Part shown: piece after piece, positions 9,286-17,731 of the stretch
Layout of the letters: every line of letters starts with the position of its first letter
Numbering within the stretch: the first letter of the stretch is position 1
NCBI RefSeq assembly: GCF_001653755.1
Contig: NZ_CP015125.1
Location: 866,001 to 930,000 of the forward strand
Length of the DNA stretch: 64,000 nt
Direction: 5' to 3'
Source of the DNA: Dokdonia donghaensis DSW-1
GTDB taxonomy: Bacteria > Bacteroidota > Bacteroidia > Flavobacteriales > Flavobacteriaceae
Made by a program: the position numbers and the translations under genes
The notes under the pieces: generated by a model
Seen by the model: only the letters and a program-made list of their open reading frames with translations
The model's database searches: none
What the model was told of the DNA's origin: nothing

Positions 9286-9942
9286 ATGTTTCTCGAAAAT
9301 ACAGTAAATCATAAAGAGCAATTTGGCTGGATAGAAGTCATTTGTGGGTCGATGTTCTCTGGTAAAACAGAAGAACTCATCCGTAGGCTCAAGCGCGCGC
9401 AGTTTGCAAAACAAAAAGTAGAAATCTTTAAACCTGCGGTAGACGTGCGCTATGATGAAGAAATGGTAGTCTCTCACGACTCAAATGAGATACGATCTAC
9501 ACCTGTACCAGCAGCAGCAAATATTCCTATTCTTGCAGATGATTGTGATGTGGTAGGTATAGATGAAGCACAGTTTTTTGACGATGAGATTGTAAAGGTG
9601 TGTAATGATCTTGCAAACCGAGGTATAAGAGTAATCGTTGCTGGACTTGATATGGATTTTAAAGGAAACCCCTTTGGACCTATGCCTAACCTTATGGCAA
9701 CAGCAGAGTATGTGACTAAAGTACACGCCGTTTGTACTCGCACAGGTAATCTAGCGCAATACAGTTATAGAAAAGCACAAGGCCAAGATATTGTAATGCT
9801 AGGCGAGACAGAAGAGTATGAACCCCTATCTAGAGCGGCATATTTTAAAGCAATGCTGCGTGATCGTCTTCGTAAGATGGATGTAGATCAACCAGAAGAG
9901 ATAACTCCTACTCAAAAAGAGACTCCTCAAGACCCTGGCTAG
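9286..9942 (+). CDS. tdk: Thymidine kinase (type II)
   Basis: Phosphorylates thymidine to dTMP with ATP in the salvage pathway. P-loop GSMFSGKT at residues 21-28 and the DEAQFF motif near 97 are intact. The lasso region retains only one cysteine (VCTRTG), so the usual zinc site looks incomplete. 218 aa, with a C-terminal extension rich in P, E, Q and T. The stop is directly followed by the alr ATG, a tight two-gene unit. Confidence 0.95.
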   Translation: MFLENTVNHKEQFGWIEVICGSMFSGKTEELIRRLKRAQFAKQKVEIFKPAVDVRYDEEMVVSHDSNEIRSTPVPAAANIPILADDCDVVGIDEAQFFDDEIVKVCNDLANRGIRVIVAGLDMDFKGNPFGPMPNLMATAEYVTKVHAVCTRTGNLAQYSYRKAQGQDIVMLGETEEYEPLSRAAYFKAMLRDRLRKMDVDQPEEITPTQKETPQDPG

Positions 9943-11043
9943 ATGGCTATAACACGGTTAGAAATAGATCTTAATGCTTTAAAGCATAACTATACGTATA
10001 TGCGTAGCAAAGTCGCGCCAAATGTAAGAATGATGGCCGTAGTAAAGGCATTTGCATATGGTAGCGATGCACAAGTGGTTGCTCAAGAGTTAGAAAAGCT
10101 CAATGTAGACTACTTTGCGGTGGCATACGTGGCAGAGGGTGTCGCGCTGAGAGATGCGGGTATTACAACCCCTATTTTAGTACTGCACCCACAACCAGAT
10201 AATTTTGAAACACTGCTAGAGCGCTGTTTAGAGCCTAATATTTATAGCAGGAGAATGCTAGAAATGTTTTCCGCTTTCGCGAAAGCAAAAAAGCAAACCG
10301 CATATCCCATTCACCTTAAGTTTAATACAGGCCTTAATAGGCTAGGGTTTACAGCAGGAGATGTCTCTGGGATTATCGAACAGGTACTTAAATCCGAGGA
10401 CTTAAAGGTGAAATCCTTATTTTCACACCTAGCGGCTAGTGAAGATCTTGACGAGCGCGATTTTACTTTGCATCAAATTGCCCAGTTTGATGAAATAGCA
10501 AATGAAATAAAGAACCAATTAGGTTATGCACCATTTATGCATATGACCAATACTTCAGGGATTATTAATTATCCCAGTGCTCACTATGATTGTGTGCGCA
10601 CAGGTATAGGATTGTACGGATATGGTAATACACCAGAAGAGACAGCAAACTTAAAACCAGTTGCTCGTCTTAAGTCTGTAATCTCACAAAAACATACTAT
10701 TAACCTAGGTGATAGTGTAGGTTATAACAGGGCCCTTATTGCAAAAGAGAAGATGGTAACCGCAACAATACCTATAGGTCACGCAGATGGTATTTCTAGA
10801 GCCTACGGTAATGGCGTAGGTTACGTAACAATTGCGGGAGAGAAAGCTCCTTTTGTTGGGAACGTCTGTATGGATATGATTATGGTAAACGTTACAAACA
10901 TTACCTGTGAGGAGGGAGATGATGTAGAGATTTTTGGAACACAATCAGGGGCAGATGCTTTAGCTCAAGAAGTGCAGTCTATCTCTTACGAATTACTTAC
11001 TATGGTCGGTCAGCGAGTAAAACGTGTCATTCTTCGAGAATAG
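9943..11043 (+). CDS. alr: Alanine racemase
   Basis: PLP enzyme making D-alanine for peptidoglycan. Lys35 in VVKAFAYG is the PLP-binding lysine; the second-domain segment GNVCMDMIMVNV is present. 366 aa, normal length. A degenerate palindrome copy at 10272 is translated as SAFAKAKKQ (residues about 109-117) just before the beta-strand HLKFNTGLNRLGF, in what is normally a variable helix/loop. Starts immediately after tdk. Confidence 0.96.
   Translation: MAITRLEIDLNALKHNYTYMRSKVAPNVRMMAVVKAFAYGSDAQVVAQELEKLNVDYFAVAYVAEGVALRDAGITTPILVLHPQPDNFETLLERCLEPNIYSRRMLEMFSAFAKAKKQTAYPIHLKFNTGLNRLGFTAGDVSGIIEQVLKSEDLKVKSLFSHLAASEDLDERDFTLHQIAQFDEIANEIKNQLGYAPFMHMTNTSGIINYPSAHYDCVRTGIGLYGYGNTPEETANLKPVARLKSVISQKHTINLGDSVGYNRALIAKEKMVTATIPIGHADGISRAYGNGVGYVTIAGEKAPFVGNVCMDMIMVNVTNITCEEGDDVEIFGTQSGADALAQEVQSISYELLTMVGQRVKRVILRE
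10272..10287. repeat. 16-bp palindrome, copy 4 (inside alr, 1 mismatch)
   Basis: CGCTTTCGCGAAAGCA; last base differs. Read as AFAKA. Confidence 0.9.
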
Positions 11044-11132
11044 TATTTTTAACATCAAAAAAATTAACGTTTCTTTAAGCTTTCATTTTTTTGCTTACCT
11101 TGCCTGAAAATTAACCTTAAAAACTGACTAAC

Positions 11133-11540
11133 ATGTTAAAAGAATTTAAGAATTTTATAATGACGGGTAACGTTGTTGAATTTGCTGTCGCAGTTATCTT
11201 AGCAGGAGCTATAGCGCTTGTGATTAACGGATTTGTAGGAGATATTATGATGCCTATTATTGGTCACTTTGCAGGTGGTATTGACTTTGCAGATATGAAA
11301 GTGGTACTTGATGCGGCAGTTGTAGCAGCAGATGGAACGGTAACTTCACCAGAAAATGCAATTATGTATGGTAAGTGGATCAACGCAATCATAAACTTAA
11401 TCATTGTAGGATTTGTATTATTTATGATGGTTAAAGCTTACAACAAAAGTAAGAAACCAGTTGTAGAAGAAGCTCCAGCAGATCCAGGACCATCTGAGAT
11501 TGATTTATTAAAAGAGATCAGAGACGCTCTTAAGAAGTAA
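11133..11540 (+). CDS. mscL: Large-conductance mechanosensitive channel
   Basis: Homopentameric inner-membrane channel that opens on hypo-osmotic shock. The 135-aa protein begins MLKEFKNFIMTGNVVEFAVAVILAGAI, the amphipathic N-terminal helix plus TM1 with the typical NVVEFAVAVI gate region. A periplasmic loop and TM2 (about residues 86-104) follow, with a charged C-terminal helix LLKEIRDALKK. Own transcription unit, closed by a terminator. Confidence 0.96.
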   Translation: MLKEFKNFIMTGNVVEFAVAVILAGAIALVINGFVGDIMMPIIGHFAGGIDFADMKVVLDAAVVAADGTVTSPENAIMYGKWINAIINLIIVGFVLFMMVKAYNKSKKPVVEEAPADPGPSEIDLLKEIRDALKK

Positions 11541-11578
11541 TTACTCGTAGCAACCGCTACACTATTATATTCTAACTT

Positions 11579-11613
11579 AAACCACCTTGTTTATCTAGCA
11601 AGGTGGTTTTCTT
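11579..11613 (+). terminator. Rho-independent terminator of mscL
   Basis: AAACCACCTTG and CAAGGTGGTTT form an 11-bp stem with a 9-base loop, followed by TTCTT; 38 bases after the mscL stop. Confidence 0.85.
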
Positions 11614-11698
11614 ATAGATTATGAACAAAGTTTAACAGATTGTTATATATGTAACTAACTTTTAAGGTTTCAACGGCTTATAAATCGTTAATGCGTGC

Positions 11699-11706
11699 TA
11701 ACTTTG
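11699..11706 (+). promoter_or_regulatory. -7 promoter box for asd
   Basis: TAACTTTG matches TAnnTTTG. The predicted start of transcription, near 11713, places a degenerate palindrome at the very 5' end of the asd leader. Confidence 0.45.
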
Positions 11707-11717
11707 GCGCTCTATAA

Positions 11718-11733
11718 AGTTTTCGCGAAAGCG
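11718..11733. repeat. 16-bp palindrome, copy 5 (asd 5' leader, degenerate left arm)
   Basis: Core TTTCGCGAAA and right arm intact; left arm reads AGT instead of CGC. Sits between the asd promoter box and the start codon. Confidence 0.75.
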
Positions 11734-11771
11734 AAGCTCATTTTTTAAAACAACCTCTTTAAAACGATACT

Positions 11772-12761
11772 ATGAAAGTAGCGGTAGTAGGAGCCACCGG
11801 GATGGTAGGCCAAGTGATGTTAAAAGTTCTTGCAGAACGTGATTTCCAAATTACAGAGTTGATACCTGTAGCCTCAGAGCGCTCTGTAGGTAAAAAGGTT
11901 ACTTATAAAGACAAGGAGTACACGATTCACTCTATGGAAGATGCCATTGCAGCAAAGCCGCAAATAGCGATCTTCTCTGCTGGAGGAAACACTTCTAAGG
12001 AGTTTGCACCTCAGTTTGCAGAGGTAGGTACAACAGTAATAGATAACAGCTCTGCCTGGAGAATGGACCCTACAAAGAAACTTGTAGTACCAGAAATAAA
12101 CGCAACCTCACTAACTAAGGAAGATAAGATTATTGCAAACCCTAATTGCTCTACCATACAGATGGTGCTAGCAATGTCTCCTTTGCATAGAGAGTACGGT
12201 ATTAAGAGATTAGTCATATCTACTTATCAATCTATTACGGGTACGGGAGTAAAAGCAGTAGAGCAACTAGAAAACGAATATGCGGGTAAAAAAGGTGAGA
12301 TGGCATACCCATATCCTATACACCGCAACGCCATACCAGCTTGTGATGTTTTTGAAGAAAATGGATACACAAAGGAAGAACTTAAACTCGTAAACGAAAC
12401 TCAAAAAATACTAGATGATCGCTCTATAGCTGTTACAGCTACAGCAGTACGTATACCTGTTGTAGGTGGGCATAGTGAGTCTGTAAATGTAGAGTTAGGT
12501 AAAGCCTATGAAGAAAAAGATATACGCAAACTCCTTAATGAGACTTCTGGAGTAACTGTACAAGACAACCCAGATACAAATACGTACCCTATGCCTATTT
12601 ATGCAGAGGGTAAAAATGATGTTTTTGTAGGTCGCATACGTCGTGATTACTCACAAGAGAATACGGTAAATATGTGGATTGTGTCTGACAACCTTCGTAA
12701 GGGAGCAGCAACTAATGCAGTGCAAATAGGTGAGTACCTAGTAGCAAACGGACTAGTGTAA
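11772..12761 (+). CDS. asd: Aspartate-semialdehyde dehydrogenase
   Basis: Reduces aspartyl phosphate to aspartate semialdehyde, the branch point to lysine/diaminopimelate, threonine and methionine. NADP-binding GATGMVGQ at 8-15; catalytic Cys126 in NPNCSTIQ; substrate-binding region YPIHRNAIP near 197-205. 329 aa, normal length. Own promoter and a bidirectional terminator mark a single-gene unit. Confidence 0.97.
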   Translation: MKVAVVGATGMVGQVMLKVLAERDFQITELIPVASERSVGKKVTYKDKEYTIHSMEDAIAAKPQIAIFSAGGNTSKEFAPQFAEVGTTVIDNSSAWRMDPTKKLVVPEINATSLTKEDKIIANPNCSTIQMVLAMSPLHREYGIKRLVISTYQSITGTGVKAVEQLENEYAGKKGEMAYPYPIHRNAIPACDVFEENGYTKEELKLVNETQKILDDRSIAVTATAVRIPVVGGHSESVNVELGKAYEEKDIRKLLNETSGVTVQDNPDTNTYPMPIYAEGKNDVFVGRIRRDYSQENTVNMWIVSDNLRKGAATNAVQIGEYLVANGLV

Positions 12762-12788
12762 ATCCAGCTTTGACATATCTTAGTGTAT

Positions 12789-12817
12789 AAAAAGTCCCTC
12801 ATCGCGAGGGACTTTTT
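12789..12817 (+). terminator. Rho-independent terminator of asd
   Basis: AAAGTCCCTC and GAGGGACTTT pair as a 10-bp stem over a 5-base loop; A-run upstream and T-run downstream. Confidence 0.88.
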
Positions 12818-12824
12818 ATATTTG
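12817..12824 (+). promoter_or_regulatory. -7 promoter box for the CAT-like gene
   Basis: TATATTTG begins in the T-run of the asd terminator and lies 19 bases before the TTG start at 12843, implying a very short leader. Confidence 0.5.
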
Positions 12825-12842
12825 TGATAAATACCTCAAGCA

Positions 12843-13475
12843 TTGAAAAAAATAGATATCACCACCTGGAAACGTAAGAAGCATTTTGAGTTTTTCTCAC
12901 AATTTGAAGAGCCTTACTTCGGGATCACTTGGCAAGTAGATATGACACTTGCAAAGCAACGAGCAAAAGAGCAGGGTATCTCACTTTTTGTGTACTACCT
13001 GCATAAATCTCTTGAGGCAGCTATGGCTATAGAAAACTTTAGATACCGCATTAGGCCTAATGGAGATGTGGTCTTGCTAGATACTATAAGCGCTAGCGCT
13101 ACGCTTATGAGAGACAATGAGACCTTTGGGTTTAGCTACATTCCGTACGATACAGATATCACGGTTTTTACAAAATCTGTGGAGCGTGAGGTCGAGCGTG
13201 TGAAGGAGTCAGATGAGCTTTTTCCGCCTATTAATACAGATGATGTGATGCATTGCTCTGCCATACCTTGGATGGATTTTACAGCAATCACACATTCAAG
13301 ACTCTTTAAAGCAAAAGACAGTGTTCCGAAAATTTCTTACGGCCAGATTACTCAAAAAGAACCAGGAGTTTATACAATGCCTGTTGCCTTGTACGTACAT
13401 CACGGTCTTATAGATGGTTTGCATCTCTCTAGGTATAAGATCAAATTTCAAGAGTTACTTGACGGTAAAGAGTAG
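12843..13475 (+). CDS. CatA-like (chloramphenicol acetyltransferase fold) acyltransferase
   Basis: 210-aa protein of the trimeric CAT fold. The C-terminal active-site motif is HHGLIDGLH (about residues 186-194), corresponding to HHxxxDGxH of CAT, with the catalytic histidine and structural aspartate kept. The N-terminus MKKIDITTWKRKKHFEFF aligns with CAT and requires the TTG start at 12843, 19 bases after a promoter box. Chromosomal CAT-like proteins in Bacteroidetes often have no proven drug substrate, so I do not claim chloramphenicol resistance. Confidence 0.85.
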   Translation: MKKIDITTWKRKKHFEFFSQFEEPYFGITWQVDMTLAKQRAKEQGISLFVYYLHKSLEAAMAIENFRYRIRPNGDVVLLDTISASATLMRDNETFGFSYIPYDTDITVFTKSVEREVERVKESDELFPPINTDDVMHCSAIPWMDFTAITHSRLFKAKDSVPKISYGQITQKEPGVYTMPVALYVHHGLIDGLHLSRYKIKFQELLDGKE

Positions 13476-13534
13476 GTGTTGTAATTAAGTGCTGATCACT
13501 TCGTCTAAGGTTAGGAACAATAAAACCAACCATA

Positions 13535-13909
13535 ATGAAATTAGCACACACAATTATAAGAATAGGCCTAGGACTTATGTTACTTGCCTTTGGTCTGAAC
13601 AAATTTTTCTGGTTTATGCCAGATTTTGAATTTGGTGATAACGCAGGCGCAGCAAATCTTTTTCAGGCATTTACAGATAGTGGTTATATGTGGCCACTTG
13701 TGGGAGGGCTTGAAGCGATTATCGGAGTACTATTTATTACTAAAAAAGCATTTCCTGCGGCATTACTAGCGCTCATACCTATTTCGGTAAATATTGTGCT
13801 CTTTCACGCAGTGCTTGATCCGCCTAATATTGTGCCAGCATTACTAGTTGCAATCCTCAATGGTTACTTCATTTATCGCAACTGGTCTTATTACAAAGAT
13901 TTAGTGTAG
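13535..13909 (+). CDS. DoxX-family membrane protein
   Basis: 124 aa with four hydrophobic helices (about 4-22, 49-66, 71-89 and 98-115). The N-terminus KLAHTIIRIGLGLMLLAFGLNKFFWFMP is typical of DoxX proteins. No enzymatic motif. Not related in sequence to the DoxX-like protein at 7967. Followed by a terminator, so probably monocistronic. Confidence 0.78.
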   Translation: MKLAHTIIRIGLGLMLLAFGLNKFFWFMPDFEFGDNAGAANLFQAFTDSGYMWPLVGGLEAIIGVLFITKKAFPAALLALIPISVNIVLFHAVLDPPNIVPALLVAILNGYFIYRNWSYYKDLV

Positions 13910-13935
13910 GTTGTGCGCACCATAACACATTTATA

Positions 13936-13960
13936 CCCACTTATTTGAGTGGGTTTTTTT
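13936..13960 (+). terminator. Rho-independent terminator after the DoxX gene
   Basis: CCCACT/AGTGGG stem with a 6-base loop followed by seven T. Confidence 0.85.
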
Positions 13961-13961
13961 A

Positions 13962-13977
13962 TGCTTTCGCGAAAGCG
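13962..13977. repeat. 16-bp palindrome, copy 6 (intergenic, 1 mismatch)
   Basis: TGCTTTCGCGAAAGCG, starting one base after the DoxX terminator T-run. Confidence 0.92.
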
Positions 13978-14020
13978 TAATAACTCGTATCTTGAATCTC
14001 CATTCAAACACCCACACGTT

Positions 14021-16189
14021 ATGAAAAAACTAGTTCTATTTGCACTGGCTACAACCGCAATAATAAGCTGTAATCAAGACGCCGAAAAACAATCAACATC
14101 GATGGCTGTAACTTATACTGAAACAAAAAAAGTAGATACGGTAGATACCTATTTTGGTACAGAAGTGCAAGATCCTTATCGCTGGCTAGAAGACGATCGC
14201 AGTGAGGAAACAATGGACTGGGTAAAGCGTGAAAACAACACTACGCAAGACTACCTCAAGAATATTCCTTTTAGAGCAGAGCTTAAAGATAGACTCGCTA
14301 CTTTATGGAACTATGAGAAAGTAGGTTCGCCATTTAAAGAAGGCGATTATACGTACTTCTATAAAAACGACGGGCTCCAAAATCAATACGTTATTTACCG
14401 CTACAAAACAGGTGAAGACCCGAGTACAGCTACGGTATTTTTAGATCCAAACACTTTTGCAGAAGATGGTACTATCTCCTTAGGAGGAGCAAGCTTCTCT
14501 GAGGATGGATCTATACTTGCTTATGCTATTTCTGAGGGAGGAAGTGACTGGCGCAAGATTCTGGTAATGGATACAGAGAAAAAAGAAATTGTAGAAGATA
14601 CCCTAGTAGATGTAAAATTCTCAGGAATGTCTTGGTACAAAAATGAAGGTTTTTATTACTCTAGTTACGATAAGCCTAAGGGCAGCGAACTATCGGCAAA
14701 GACAGATCAGCATAAATTATACTATCATAAATTGGGTACAGCACAGTCTACAGATAAGCTCATTTTTGGAGGAACAGCGGCAGAGAAGCATCGTTATGTA
14801 GGAGGTAATGTTACAAAAGATAACCGTTACCTGCTTGTGAGCGCTCGTAGCTCTACTTCTGGAGGAAAGTTATTTATAAAAGACCTTACCAAGCCAGATA
14901 GTGACTTTGTAACCATACTTGGTCACGAAGATTCTGATAGCTACGTGCTGGAAAACGTAGGGAGCAAGCTTTTTATAGCAACTAATCTTGATGCGCCTAA
15001 TATGCGTGTTGTAACGGTAGATGCGTCTAATCCTACACCAGAAAACTGGGTAGATTTTATACCAGAAACAGAAAATGTGTTGAGCCCAAGTACTGGAGGA
15101 GAATCATTTTTTGCACGTTATATGGTAGATGCAGTTTCAAAGGTGAAACAGTATGACTACAACGGCAAGCTAGTGAGAGACGTAGAGTTACCAGGCGTAG
15201 GAAGCGTAGGAGGTTTTGGTGCTGAGAAGGATGAAAAAGAACTGTACTACAGTTTTTCAAACTATAAAACGCCAGGGAGCATTTATAAATACGACATTGC
15301 CTCTGGTACCTCAGAATTATTTATCAAGCCAGCTATAGATTTTGATCCAGAGGCTTACGAGAGCAAGCAGGTGTTTTATAATTCAAAAGATGGTACGACG
15401 GTGCCTATGATTATCACATATAAAAAGGGAACTGAGCTCAATGGCAAGAACCCTACTATTTTATATGCTTACGGAGGTTTTAATGTAAGTCTTACACCTA
15501 GCTTTAGCATTGCAAATGCTGTGTGGATGGAGCAAGGTGGTGTGTATGCAGTGCCTAACTTAAGAGGTGGTGGTGAGTATGGTAAAAAATGGCACGATGC
15601 AGGAACTAAGATGCAAAAGCAAAATGTTTTTGATGATTTTATTGCAGCCGCAGAGTATCTTATTGATAATAAATACACCTCAAAAAAGTACTTAGCAATA
15701 CGCGGTGGTTCTAACGGAGGTTTACTTGTAGGAGCAACAATGACACAACGTCCAGATCTTATGCAAGTAGCATTACCAGCAGTAGGTGTAATGGATATGT
15801 TACGTTACCACACCTTTACAGCAGGTGCAGGATGGGCATATGATTATGGTACAGCAGAGGATAGTAAAGAAATGTTTGAATACCTTAAAGGGTATTCTCC
15901 AGTACATAATGTAAAAGCGGGAACGTCATACCCAGCAACAATGGTTACTACGGGAGATCACGATGATCGTGTAGTACCTGCTCACTCATTTAAGTTTGCT
16001 GCAGAGCTTCAAGAAAAGCAAGCAGGAGATGCCCCAGTACTTATACGTATTGAGACAGACGCTGGTCACGGGGCTGGTACCCCAGTAGCAAAAACTATTG
16101 AGCAGTATGCAGATATCTTTGGGTTCACATTATATAATATGGGCTATGAGGTACTACCAGAAAAGGTAGGCAACGTGATGAAAAAGTAA
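14021..16189 (+). CDS. Prolyl oligopeptidase family serine peptidase, lipoprotein
   Basis: S9A peptidase that cleaves short peptides after proline. I start at ATG 14021, not the longer frame opening upstream, because it gives a lipoprotein signal MKKLVLFALATTAIISC with a lipobox cysteine at 17. The longer start would pass through the palindrome and the terminator region. An N-terminal beta-propeller (about 50-450) precedes the hydrolase domain: Ser564 in GGSNGG, DHDDRVV near 646-652, and His683 in DAGHGAG. 722 aa, typical. Likely acts in the periplasm or at the outer membrane. Confidence 0.93.
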   Translation: MKKLVLFALATTAIISCNQDAEKQSTSMAVTYTETKKVDTVDTYFGTEVQDPYRWLEDDRSEETMDWVKRENNTTQDYLKNIPFRAELKDRLATLWNYEKVGSPFKEGDYTYFYKNDGLQNQYVIYRYKTGEDPSTATVFLDPNTFAEDGTISLGGASFSEDGSILAYAISEGGSDWRKILVMDTEKKEIVEDTLVDVKFSGMSWYKNEGFYYSSYDKPKGSELSAKTDQHKLYYHKLGTAQSTDKLIFGGTAAEKHRYVGGNVTKDNRYLLVSARSSTSGGKLFIKDLTKPDSDFVTILGHEDSDSYVLENVGSKLFIATNLDAPNMRVVTVDASNPTPENWVDFIPETENVLSPSTGGESFFARYMVDAVSKVKQYDYNGKLVRDVELPGVGSVGGFGAEKDEKELYYSFSNYKTPGSIYKYDIASGTSELFIKPAIDFDPEAYESKQVFYNSKDGTTVPMIITYKKGTELNGKNPTILYAYGGFNVSLTPSFSIANAVWMEQGGVYAVPNLRGGGEYGKKWHDAGTKMQKQNVFDDFIAAAEYLIDNKYTSKKYLAIRGGSNGGLLVGATMTQRPDLMQVALPAVGVMDMLRYHTFTAGAGWAYDYGTAEDSKEMFEYLKGYSPVHNVKAGTSYPATMVTTGDHDDRVVPAHSFKFAAELQEKQAGDAPVLIRIETDAGHGAGTPVAKTIEQYADIFGFTLYNMGYEVLPEKVGNVMKK

Positions 16190-16216
16190 CTAGCACAGTT
16201 AAGACATAAAATACAG

Positions 16217-17218
16217 ATGATGAGTAAACCCACATTTGGAGTTATAGGAGGAGGAAGCTGGGCGACCGCTATTGTAAAAATGCTATGTGAAAACCTAGAG
16301 ACTGTAGGTTGGTATATGCGCAGTAACTACGCACTTGAGCACATCAAACGCGAAGAGCATAACCCAAGTTACCTTAGCTCTGTAGAGTTTAAGCCAGAAC
16401 AACTTAAGTTAAGTAATGACATAAACGAGATTGTTGCTTATGCAGATGTAGTCATCTTTGCAGTGCCATCTGCTTTTATAGGCGGTGAGCTAGCAAAGCT
16501 CACGGCTTCTTTAGAAAATAAACTCATTATTTCTGCTATAAAAGGTATAATGCCAGAGAGTGGTAAGCTGGTGGGTGATCACTTTCACAATGTATATAAC
16601 ATACCTTTTGAAAATATAGGCGTTATTGCTGGCCCTTGTCACGCAGAGGAGGTGGCGCTTGAGCGCTTGTCATATCTCACAATAGCTTGTGCAGATAAAG
16701 AAAATGCAAGGCTGGTGGCAAAAAACCTATCTAGTGATTATATAAAATGTACCACTAGTGATGACATTATTGGGATTGAGTATGCTGCTACGCTCAAAAA
16801 TATTTATGCCATCGCGGCTGGTATTGCACACGGTTTAGGCTACGGAGATAACTTTCAAGCGTTGTTAATGAGTAATGCTATACGTGAGATTAAACGTTAT
16901 GTAAAACGTGCTCATAAGATGAAGAGGGACATTAATGGCTCTGCTTATTTAGGAGATTTATTGGTGACGGGTTATTCTGTCTTTAGCCGTAACAGAATGT
17001 TCGGTAATATGATAGGGAAGGGCTACACGGTAAAAAGTGCACAGATGGAAATGTCTATGATTGCCGAAGGCTATTATGCTGCAAAAAGTGCTTTAGAACT
17101 TAATGAGTCTCGTGAAAAACAAGCCAAAATCCCAATTATTGAGGCTGTGCATTGTATACTCTATAAAGGAAAAGATCCTAAGAAGGTATTTAAGAAGCTT
17201 ACAGAAAAACTTAATTAG
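16217..17218 (+). CDS. gpsA: NAD(P)-dependent glycerol-3-phosphate dehydrogenase
   Basis: Makes sn-glycerol 3-phosphate for phospholipid synthesis. N-terminal Rossmann motif GVIGGGSWATA, middle FAVPSAFI and GPCHAEEVA, and the catalytic-lysine region EYAATLKNIYAIAAGI near 187-202. 333 aa. ATG ATG gives two possible starts, 16217 or 16220. Convergent with the hypothetical gene at 17250, with a palindrome between. Confidence 0.95.
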   Translation: MMSKPTFGVIGGGSWATAIVKMLCENLETVGWYMRSNYALEHIKREEHNPSYLSSVEFKPEQLKLSNDINEIVAYADVVIFAVPSAFIGGELAKLTASLENKLIISAIKGIMPESGKLVGDHFHNVYNIPFENIGVIAGPCHAEEVALERLSYLTIACADKENARLVAKNLSSDYIKCTTSDDIIGIEYAATLKNIYAIAAGIAHGLGYGDNFQALLMSNAIREIKRYVKRAHKMKRDINGSAYLGDLLVTGYSVFSRNRMFGNMIGKGYTVKSAQMEMSMIAEGYYAAKSALELNESREKQAKIPIIEAVHCILYKGKDPKKVFKKLTEKLN

Positions 17219-17226
17219 TAGTATTA

Positions 17227-17242
17227 CGCTTTCGCGAAAGCG
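17227..17242. repeat. 16-bp palindrome, copy 7 (between convergent genes, exact)
   Basis: Exact copy extended symmetrically by TTA and TAA, in the 31-base gap between gpsA and the next, convergent gene. Confidence 0.95.
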
Positions 17243-17249
17243 TAATAAG

Positions 17250-17645
17250 CTACACTGCTAGTACACCATCTTTATCCATTACCGGAAGCGCTACGGCGCT
17301 TTCTGCTTTTATGGTATGGGCAGGAAACTCAAAACGCTTCTCATACATCTTGTTATCTAGAAAATAAGTAACAGAATAGAAGTTATCTAGCTTAAAGATA
17401 TCTTCTTGCATAAACTCAATCTTTGCAAACCCCTTTGCTGGTAACACTTTTATGGTGTGACGCGTGTGCGTGGTCATTTGCTTATCATTATAGCCTTGTA
17501 CGGTAAGAAGTACCATCTCGAGAGGTTCTAGACCATCATTTATGATATATGCATTCCAGTCTAGTGTTTTAAACTCCTCGTGCATTTCTTGCACAGCAGC
17601 GATATAAACGTCTTTTACTTCTGGTATGATAATGTCTTTGCGCAT
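17250..17645 (-). CDS. Conserved protein of unknown function
   Basis: 131 aa, soluble, without signal peptide. The pattern of strands (WNAYIINDGLEPLEMVLLTVQGYN, RHTIKVLPAKGFAKIEFM, FYSVTYFLDNKMYEKRFEFP) suggests an all-beta fold. It lies downstream of pheS on the same strand, separated by an 86-base gap containing an inverted-repeat element. No recognised domain. Confidence 0.7.
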   Translation of the reverse strand: MRKDIIIPEVKDVYIAAVQEMHEEFKTLDWNAYIINDGLEPLEMVLLTVQGYNDKQMTTHTRHTIKVLPAKGFAKIEFMQEDIFKLDNFYSVTYFLDNKMYEKRFEFPAHTIKAESAVALPVMDKDGVLAV

Positions 17646-17653
17646 AGCTGTAA

Positions 17654-17717
17654 TCTGGTCAAGCGCAGTAAAGACCTATTTAATAAAGAAATGATGTTTC
17701 CCGCGACTGCGCTCGAG
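17654..17717. repeat. Dispersed inverted-repeat element, copy A
   Basis: Begins TCTGGTCAAGCGCAGT, continues AAAGACCTAT and ends GCGACTGCGCTCGAG. The two outer parts share the 8-bp complementary core AGCGCAGT/ACTGCGCT. The same layout recurs at 63184-63245, again in a minus-strand intergenic gap. Confidence 0.8.
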
Positions 17718-17731
17718 GGGATATTGTGACT

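Noticed and set aside
12802..12807. TCGCGA at the asd terminator, same centre as the palindrome
   Set aside because: It is part of the GTCCCTC/GAGGGAC terminator stem-loop and lacks the TTT/AAA arms.
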